Origin: Candidatus Rhodoferax randersensis | GTDB taxonomy: Bacteria; Pseudomonadota; Gammaproteobacteria; Burkholderiales; Burkholderiaceae_C | Length of the DNA stretch: 20,169 nt | Reading direction: 5' to 3' | Assembly (NCBI GenBank): GCA_016718155.1 | Contig: JADKEH010000034.1 | Span: 1 to 20,169, forward strand | Shown: piece after piece, positions 14,945-20,169 of the stretch | Numbering within the stretch: the first letter of the stretch is position 1 | Layout: each line of letters starts with the position of its first letter | Made by a program: the position numbers and the translations under genes | Notes under the pieces: model-generated | The model's input: only the letters and a program-made list of their open reading frames with translations | The model's database searches: none | What the model was told of the DNA's origin: nothing

Positions 14945-15637
14945 ATGAAGGGAATGATGGGTCTGCTGGAACGCGCTGGTCTGGTGCGGCGCGAGGGCGA
15001 GGGGCTTGAATTTGAGGCGGGGCCCGCGTCGGGGGATTCGGGCGATGCGGCGCACGTGGTACCGCAATCCCAGTCGGGGTCAAGCGACCCTGGCGCACCC
15101 CTCGCAAACGAGGGGCCTGTGGCCGACGTTTCCGGTTTGAGTCTGGCGCAGATCTACGCCAGCGCGGGGGTGGCCGCTGCGTCGTACCCCGCTGAACGGC
15201 TGCTTCGCTTGCTCGATGGACTCAAGGCCATGGAGGAAGGTACGCGCCGCCAAGCCATTGCCGCCATGGACGCGGCTGACGACACCTGGACCATTGCCGA
15301 TCCCCTGCACGATGCCAGCCTCAAAGTCGCCGCGATCGAGGCGCACGCAGCGACACTGCGTGCGGGCGTCACGCAGGCCGAACAAGACACGCAGCTGACC
15401 CTGGCAGCGGTGCAACAGCGTCAGGACACGTCGGTGGCGGAAATCAAGCGTCAAATCACCGAGCTTGAAGGTCTGCTGGCGCGCGAACTGGCGCGTGGCG
15501 CGCAAGAAAGCGCGGCACATGCCGCGGCGTTACAGTCCAGACGCGAGGCGGCCTTGCGCGAGCTTGAAGGCTTGATGCGCACGGTGGGCGAGTTTCGCGC
15601 GCTGGTGTCCCAGTTCAAGTCGGCAGGGGCTGTCTGA
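14945..15637 (+). CDS. Hypothetical helical coiled-coil protein
   Basis: The 230-residue soluble protein has no signal peptide or clear membrane segment. Residues 1-25 are a short basic helix (MKGMMGLLERAGLVRR). About 26-58 is a low-complexity Gly/Ser/Pro/acidic linker. About 60-110 contains the helical block GLSLAQIYASAGVAAASYPA with LLRLLDGLKAMEEG. From about 115 to the end it is a long amphipathic region rich in Ala, Glu, Gln and Arg (AEIKRQITELEGLLARELAR), very likely a coiled coil. I do not recognise the family. ATG 14945 follows GGAG (14936-14939) by 5 bases. It lies 59 bases before the ABC/OmpA gene and is probably co-transcribed, so a structural or scaffolding role with the membrane complex is plausible but only inferred. 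Confidence 0.82.
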   Translation: MKGMMGLLERAGLVRREGEGLEFEAGPASGDSGDAAHVVPQSQSGSSDPGAPLANEGPVADVSGLSLAQIYASAGVAAASYPAERLLRLLDGLKAMEEGTRRQAIAAMDAADDTWTIADPLHDASLKVAAIEAHAATLRAGVTQAEQDTQLTLAAVQQRQDTSVAEIKRQITELEGLLARELARGAQESAAHAAALQSRREAALRELEGLMRTVGEFRALVSQFKSAGAV

Positions 15638-15696
15638 GCCAGGCCTGTGCCGGCTTAAGACGCAGCGCATTAATTTTTGTCAAAGAGGATAGAGAC

Positions 15697-17394
15697 ATGG
15701 CATACCAGACTACGGGCCTGACCAAGGCCCTCATCACAATCGTCGCCTTGGGCCTGATTGGCTCCGTCGGCTGGAACTTTTTCTTGAAAGACAAGTTCAA
15801 GCCGTCTCAAGGGGGTGCCCCGGCAGCCAGCGTGGCGATTGGCGGCGCGCCCACATCAGGTGGCGCGAACACGGCGCCGGCCCAAGCCAGCCCTGCGGTG
15901 CCGGCTGGCAGCGGACCGTTGGGCGGAGCGGGCAAGCCGCTGCGCGTGAGCCTGGTGAGTTTTCACGGTTACGCGCCAGCCCTGCTGGCCAACGGCAACA
16001 GCTTGAAGACCAAAGCCGGCTCCATCTACGACAAGCTGGGCGTCAACATTGAATTTGTGATCAATGACGACATCCCCACCCTGACCACGCTGTTTGAATC
16101 CAAGGCAGCTGTGTGTGCCTGGCGCACCTCTGACTTTTGGGCGCAGGAGCAACCCAATTTGCGCAACGCCGGGCACGATGGCCGGGCCGTGATTGTGGTG
16201 GACAACACGCAAGGCGGCGACGCGGTGATCGCGCGCGACCCGGCGGTGCAGAAGATCGAAGACCTCACGGGCAAGTCCGTGGCCCTGCTGCAGTACACCC
16301 CGTCGCACGGCATGTTGATTGACGCCATCGACAACTCATCCATGACCGCACGCGCGAAAAAGCAGGTCAAAACCGTCTTCATCAAGCCAGAGGGGGGCAC
16401 TTCGGAGGTTCGTGCTGCATTTGTGGCCGGCAATGTGGATGCCGCAGTGTTGTGGGACCCGGATTTGTCGCTGGCGCTGCGTGAAGTCAAGGGCGCACAC
16501 GTGGTCTATTCCACCAAGACCGCGACCAATCTGATCTACGACGTGATGGTGTGTGACCAGCGCGAGTTGGCCAAACCCGAGAACCTGGCAGTGTTTCAGA
16601 AGTTTGTCGATGGCTGGCTGGAAGGTGTCACGGCGTCGCGCGCCAACCCCGATCAGGCGGTGGATGCCTTGACCGCGACCAAGGAGTTTTTCAAGGTACT
16701 GGCCGCAAAAGAGGGCAAGCCCTTCGTCAAGGGATTGTTTGCTAATCTGGTCTGGACTGACCTGGCCGACAACGCCCGTATCCTGGGCTTGGCCGGTGGC
16801 GTGAACCACTACGAACGCGTCTATGGCCGTTTTGACCAGATTTACCGCGCCGAAGGGTCGCTGGCCAACCCCAAGTCGCCGGTGGTGAGCCCGCAAGACA
16901 GTTTTGACTACCGCTTTATCAAGGCCGGTTTGGCGCGCAACGCCAGCGCCACGGCGCAGGCGGCCAAGCCGGTCGAGACCTTCTCCGAGAAAGGCCGTGC
17001 CACCGCCCTGGCAGCGCCAGCTTCGGTGACCAAACCGGTGGCGGTGTCCTTCGCGTCAGGGTCGGCCGAGTTGTCCAAACGCGCCCAGCAGACGGTAGAC
17101 AAGGATATGGTTCCCTTCATCGAGAACAACGGCAGCGCGTATTTCGAGGTTAGTGGCAATACCGACTCGGTGGGCTCGGTGCCAGTGAACCAGGCCTTGT
17201 CCGAGGCGCGGGCGCGGGCGGTGGCCAACTACCTGGAAAAGCAGTGGGACATTCCCAAGGCGCGTTTGCGGGTGGCGGGTTATGGCTCCAGCCGACCACT
17301 TTGCAATGAGGCCAACCCTGCCAGCGCCGACCTGAGTCTGGATGAGTGCCGCGCGCTCAATCGGTCCACGCGCCTGGCGGTGTTTGGCAAGTAG
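15697..17394 (+). CDS. Membrane-anchored ABC substrate-binding domain fused to an OmpA-type peptidoglycan-binding domain
   Basis: The protein has 565 residues. Residues about 10-29 form a non-cleaved-looking membrane helix (LITIVALGLIGSVGWNFFL) followed by a Pro/Ala/Gly-rich linker to about 80. About 82-400 is a solute-binding fold of the NMT1/SsuA-like type: an opening strand VSLVSFHGY, EDLTGKSVALLQYTPSHG, and AAFVAGNVDAAVLWDPDLS, with no lipobox. About 449-565 is an OmpA-like domain (SFASGSAELSKRAQQTVDKD; GNTDSVGSVPVNQALSEARA; AGYGSSRP; NRSTRLAVFG). Asp490 and Arg505 or Arg559 are candidates for the diaminopimelate-binding pair. Cys536 and Cys551 may form a disulphide in the last loop. The protein could deliver a ligand, or a signal, from peptidoglycan to the permease encoded next. 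It starts at ATG 15697 with GAGG 8 bases before. The permease begins 16 bases after its stop. Confidence 0.9.
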   Translation: MAYQTTGLTKALITIVALGLIGSVGWNFFLKDKFKPSQGGAPAASVAIGGAPTSGGANTAPAQASPAVPAGSGPLGGAGKPLRVSLVSFHGYAPALLANGNSLKTKAGSIYDKLGVNIEFVINDDIPTLTTLFESKAAVCAWRTSDFWAQEQPNLRNAGHDGRAVIVVDNTQGGDAVIARDPAVQKIEDLTGKSVALLQYTPSHGMLIDAIDNSSMTARAKKQVKTVFIKPEGGTSEVRAAFVAGNVDAAVLWDPDLSLALREVKGAHVVYSTKTATNLIYDVMVCDQRELAKPENLAVFQKFVDGWLEGVTASRANPDQAVDALTATKEFFKVLAAKEGKPFVKGLFANLVWTDLADNARILGLAGGVNHYERVYGRFDQIYRAEGSLANPKSPVVSPQDSFDYRFIKAGLARNASATAQAAKPVETFSEKGRATALAAPASVTKPVAVSFASGSAELSKRAQQTVDKDMVPFIENNGSAYFEVSGNTDSVGSVPVNQALSEARARAVANYLEKQWDIPKARLRVAGYGSSRPLCNEANPASADLSLDECRALNRSTRLAVFGK

Positions 17395-17410
17395 CAGACC
17401 CCGCGCGCAC

Positions 17411-18208
17411 ATGGCCGATTTCTGGAACCCCTACCGCGCCCTGGATCCGACTCGGCGACGTCTGCTGGGTTTGGCCAGTGTCGTGGGTATCGTCGTCTTG
17501 TGGGCCCTGCTGGCGGCCAGCGGCCTGTTGAGCAAGAACCAGTTGCCATCGCCCTGGTCGGTGGCCGAGGCCTTTGCTTACCTCAGTTGGTACGAGGGCA
17601 AGAGCCAGTTGGCCGTGGCGACGATGTGGTCGGTGGGGCGCGTGGCGGCAGCCTCCTTGCTGGTGATGATTGTTGGAATTCCCATGGGCATCTTGATGGG
17701 CGCCTCGCCGCGCGTGGATGCCGTCTTGTCGCCCTTGGTGGACCCGTTTCGCTCGGCGCCGGTGGCCGCGCTGCTGCCCATCATGGTGATGTGGTTTGGC
17801 ATCGGTGAAGGCATGAAGATTGCCTTCCTGTTTGTCGGCTCCATCGTCTATTTGACGCCTCTGGTGCGCGATGCCATTCGCTCGGTGCCCGAGCAGTATC
17901 TGATTGCGGCCAAAGACATTGGCGCCACGCAACTCGAATGCATCACCAAGGTGCTGCTGCCGCTGGCCATGCCGCGCATCATGGACGCCATCATTGTGGG
18001 CGTGTCGGTGAGCTGGACCTACATCACGGTGGCAGAATATGTGAATGCGCAAGAAGGCCTGGGGCAACTGATTGCCAACGCCAAGCGCCTGAGCGCGATG
18101 GACCAGGTGTTTGCCGGCATCATCGTCATCATGGCGGTGGCCCTGTTGACTTACCAAGCCTTGATGTGGCTCAAGCAGTCGCTCTACAAGTGGGAGACCA
18201 AAGCGTGA
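17411..18208 (+). CDS. ABC transporter permease, NitT/TauT type
   Basis: The 265-residue inner-membrane protein has about six helices, among them LLGLASVVGIVVLWALLAA, ASLLVMIVGIPMGILMGA, APVAALLPIMVMWFGIG, FLFVGSIVYLTPLV and FAGIIVIMAVALLTYQALMWL. The EAA loop that contacts the ATPase is clear: EQYLIAAKDIGATQLECITK followed by VLLPLAMPRIMDA. The family (SsuC/TauC/NrtB) imports sulphonates, taurine, nitrate or related small anions. The unusual tethered binding protein next door means that the substrate should not be transferred from those examples. ATG 17411 is chosen because the sequence becomes conserved-looking there and lies 16 bases after the preceding stop, although the frame is open further up and the ribosome binding site is weak. 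Its stop overlaps the ATPase GTG by four bases. Confidence 0.9.
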   Translation: MADFWNPYRALDPTRRRLLGLASVVGIVVLWALLAASGLLSKNQLPSPWSVAEAFAYLSWYEGKSQLAVATMWSVGRVAAASLLVMIVGIPMGILMGASPRVDAVLSPLVDPFRSAPVAALLPIMVMWFGIGEGMKIAFLFVGSIVYLTPLVRDAIRSVPEQYLIAAKDIGATQLECITKVLLPLAMPRIMDAIIVGVSVSWTYITVAEYVNAQEGLGQLIANAKRLSAMDQVFAGIIVIMAVALLTYQALMWLKQSLYKWETKA

Positions 18209-19047
18209 GTGCCGAGACCAACGCGCCCGCCAAGCCGCTTGTTTCGGCCACCAACATCGTGCAGGAGTATGCGCAGCCCGACGGCAAGACCTTGCGCGTG
18301 CTCGACGATGTCTCGCTCACTTTCGAACAGCCATCGATCAACATGCTGCTGGGCCCATCGGGGTGTGGCAAGTCCACTTTATTGCGCATGTTGGGTGGGG
18401 TGCGCCCCTGGAACGTGGCGACGCCCACCTCTGGCCGCGTCGAGATCGAGGGTCAGGCGTGCAACGGACCGCATGCGGATGCGGTGATGGTGTTTCAGCA
18501 CTACTCCAACCGGCCTGACCTCACCGTGTGGCAAAACGTCATGTACCCGTTTCGGTTTCAGGAATGGAAGCGCCGCGTCAGCGAAAAGGAAGCTGAGCAG
18601 CGCGTTGACCAGATGCTCAGTGAAGTGGGGCTGGCCGACAAGAAAGCACTGTTCCCCGCGCAGTTGTCCGGTGGCCAGAATCAGCGTGTGGCGCTGGCGC
18701 GGGCGCTGGTGTTGCGGCCCAAGGTCTTGCTGATGGACGAGCCCTTTGGTGCGCTGGACGCGCAAACCCGTTCGCACATGCAACTGTTATTGGCCAAATT
18801 GCATGAGGTGCATCGCTGCCTGGTGGTGTTTGTTACCCATGACGTGACCGAAGCGTTGTTGCTGGGGGACCGGGTGATTGTCCTGTCGACCCAGCCGGCC
18901 AAGATCATTGACGATTTCAGAATTGAGGCGCGTCAGCCACGCAGCCCGGACTGGCTCAATGGTGTGGAAGTGCGTGAAATGCACGAACGCGTGGTGGGCC
19001 ACTTGCGTGCGGCCGGCGCGCATGGCAATGTGCGGGTGACCGTGTGA
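18205..19047 (+). CDS. ABC transporter ATP-binding protein, NitT/TauT type
   Basis: The 280-residue ATPase pairs with the preceding permease. Walker A GPSGCGKST, the Q-loop in VMVFQHYSNRPDLTVWQNV, signature LSGGQNQRVALARAL, Walker B VLLMDEPFGALD and the switch His in FVTHDVTEA are all present. PFGALD and THDVTEA are typical of SsuB/TauB/NrtD proteins. A short insertion (WNVATPTSGR) after the Walker A helix and a basic segment (FQEWKRRVSEKEAEQR) are small deviations. GTG 18205 is chosen because it overlaps the permease TGA (GTGA) and the protein then begins with a short Ala/Pro-rich tail before the first strand. Its own stop overlaps the GTG of the next gene in the same way, a sign of a tightly coupled operon. 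Confidence 0.93.
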   Translation: MSAETNAPAKPLVSATNIVQEYAQPDGKTLRVLDDVSLTFEQPSINMLLGPSGCGKSTLLRMLGGVRPWNVATPTSGRVEIEGQACNGPHADAVMVFQHYSNRPDLTVWQNVMYPFRFQEWKRRVSEKEAEQRVDQMLSEVGLADKKALFPAQLSGGQNQRVALARALVLRPKVLLMDEPFGALDAQTRSHMQLLLAKLHEVHRCLVVFVTHDVTEALLLGDRVIVLSTQPAKIIDDFRIEARQPRSPDWLNGVEVREMHERVVGHLRAAGAHGNVRVTV

Positions 19048-19955
19048 AGCAAGAAGTGTCCTACTGGCGAGCGTTTTTGACGCACCCCTACAACCAAATG
19101 GTGATTTGGGGGGCCGCCGCCGCGGGCGTGTTCGCATCCTTCCCTTACGGGTGGGACGGTTTGGCGCTGGCCTTGCTGGCGCTGGCAGCGGTGGAAGTGG
19201 TTGGCTTGGCAGTGGTGCCGGGCTTGCCCCCGTTTATAGCGTCGGTCGATCAAAAGGCGCGCCGCGCGGAGCGCAAGGCCAAACGTGAACGCTTGCTCAG
19301 CGAAGTCAGAATGCATGGCGGCTCCAGCCATTTACGAGCCTACGAGCAAATGAGCCAGCGGGTTGAATCGCTTTACCGGATGGCGTCCGATACCGCCACC
19401 AGCCTGTCCGAGCGGGAAGTCGAACAACTCGACGACTTGACGGTGAACTACCTGGCCATGTGCCTAAGCGATGCCGTCATGCGGGCCAAGGATGGCGCCG
19501 ACAATAACGGCGTGACCGAGCGCAAATTGCGCGCCCTGACGCAACGCTTGGCCCAAGGTGGCTTGGCGCAGGATGACGAGCAACAACTGCTGCGCGCCAA
19601 GCAGGAATACGAAGAGGCGCTGGCACGCCACCAACGCATGGACATTCGGCGTAGCGCGCTGGAGGCCTCGCTGGTCTCCATGCCGGTGCGCATGGAAGAG
19701 GTCTACCAGATGGTGATGACCGCCCCCAGTGCCGGCAAACTGAGCGCTTTGCTGGAAGAATCCATGTCCAAGTTGCGCACTGCGGAGGAGGTCAACTTCG
19801 ATGTGGAAGCGGCGTTTGGAATCAAATCCGAAGTGGACGCGGGCCGCGTCTTGGCCGGGCCGCCCTTTGCCGCACCGCGCCAGGACCGGGTGACACCGAT
19901 TGCGGCGGGGCGGCGCACAGCCGGCAGTGTCGGTACGGGAGGGCCCAGGGAATGA
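19044..19955 (+). CDS. Hypothetical two-TM membrane protein with coiled-coil domain
   Basis: The 303-residue protein starts at GTG 19044, overlapping the ATPase stop. Two hydrophobic segments lie at about 19-33 (MVIWGAAAAGVFASF) and 38-58 (DGLALALLALAAVEVVGLAVV). A strongly basic stretch follows (DQKARRAERKAKRERLLSEV), suggesting that the rest is cytoplasmic. From about 80 to 260 the sequence is predominantly helical and charged (LVSMPVRMEEVYQMVMTAP; EESMSKLRTAEEVNFDVEAA), with likely coiled coils. The C-terminus is a Pro/Arg/Gly-rich tail. I recognise no domain. Its position between an ABC ATPase and a PspA-like gene suggests a membrane platform that connects the two, but this is inference from context only. 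The next gene starts 45 bases after its stop. Confidence 0.85.
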   Translation: MKQEVSYWRAFLTHPYNQMVIWGAAAAGVFASFPYGWDGLALALLALAAVEVVGLAVVPGLPPFIASVDQKARRAERKAKRERLLSEVRMHGGSSHLRAYEQMSQRVESLYRMASDTATSLSEREVEQLDDLTVNYLAMCLSDAVMRAKDGADNNGVTERKLRALTQRLAQGGLAQDDEQQLLRAKQEYEEALARHQRMDIRRSALEASLVSMPVRMEEVYQMVMTAPSAGKLSALLEESMSKLRTAEEVNFDVEAAFGIKSEVDAGRVLAGPPFAAPRQDRVTPIAAGRRTAGSVGTGGPRE

Positions 19956-20000
19956 GCAGCAACCAATTTTTACTTGTCTTAATTGAAGGAGAAAATCAGC

Positions 20001-20169
20001 ATGGCTAACAACGCAATCACCGGGCGCCTGTGGAACTTGTGGACCGGCTTTCTGGCCTTGTGGGTGACCGATATCGAAAAGGAGCACCCCGAGATCGCCT
20101 ACCAGAATTCGATCCAGTCGATGATCGAGAAGTACGGCAAGTTGAAGGCCGCATCCGGGCGCATCATTG
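20001..20169 (+). CDS. PspA/IM30-like protein, N-terminal part (runs off window)
   Basis: Fifty-six residues are visible from ATG 20001, which follows AAGGAGA (19986-19992) by 8 bases. The first part (ITGRLWNLWTGFLALWVTD) is a Trp-rich amphipathic helix. A charged helix follows (IEKEHPEIAYQNSIQSMIEK, then YGKLKAASGRII). This matches the start of PspA/IM30 family proteins, in which an N-terminal amphipathic helix binds stressed membranes and long helices polymerise. The assignment is moderate because only the N-terminus is present. It is the last visible gene of the cluster, preceded by an AT-richer 45-base gap without a strong promoter. If correct, it links the ABC/OmpA system to membrane stress. 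Confidence 0.6.
   Translation, partial: MANNAITGRLWNLWTGFLALWVTDIEKEHPEIAYQNSIQSMIEKYGKLKAASGRII

Overview
This is a GC-rich window with dense, short-spaced genes, frequent 4-base ATGA/GTGA gene overlaps, GTG and TTG starts and long shadow reading frames. It looks like a chromosomal segment of a betaproteobacterium, most likely Burkholderiales/Comamonadaceae. That placement is an inference from base composition and gene families, not from a marker gene.

Layout. (1) Positions 1-1670 are an accessory-looking stretch of lower GC: the tail of an unrecognised gene, a class I SAM-dependent methyltransferase broken by several frameshifts, and an intact GNAT acetyltransferase. Inverted repeats sit exactly between these genes, which is reminiscent of integron gene cassettes, but only one of them fits an attC site reasonably. 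(2) 1670-1915 encodes a small Rof (YaeO)-type Rho-binding antiterminator followed by a GC-rich hairpin. (3) 2112-6419 is a three-gene exporter operon: MacB/LolD-type ATPase, two-domain FtsX-type permease with a one-base frameshift near its 3' end, and HlyD-type periplasmic adaptor. An FNR/Anr-like box lies upstream at the spacing of an activated promoter. (4) 6523-8703 is a lipoprotein gene and a secreted caspase-like (peptidase C14) protein with TPR-like repeats, with a good sigma-70 promoter in front. (5) 8777-11802, minus strand, holds an ABC-2-type exporter (permease and TTG-started ATPase) preceded by a VOC/glyoxalase-like protein. (6) 11803-12189 is non-coding and filled with interspersed palindromic repeats. 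(7) 12190-14499, minus strand, is pbpC (penicillin-binding protein 1C). (8) 14686-20169, plus strand, is a tightly packed cluster: a small Gly-rich protein whose gene carries a G-quadruplex-like tract, a helical coiled-coil protein, a membrane-anchored ABC substrate-binding domain fused to an OmpA-type peptidoglycan-binding domain, a NitT/TauT-type permease, its ATPase, a two-TM coiled-coil protein, and the start of a PspA/IM30-like protein cut by the window edge.

How the genes may work together. The last cluster is the most interesting part. A complete ABC importer-like set has its binding domain tethered both to the inner membrane (N-terminal helix) and probably to peptidoglycan (C-terminal OmpA domain). 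It is co-directional, with overlapping genes, with coiled-coil membrane proteins and a PspA-like protein. This suggests an envelope-sensing or envelope-maintenance machine rather than simple nutrient uptake; this is inference. The lipoprotein plus caspase-like pair and the cassette-like pseudogene region are secondary points of interest.
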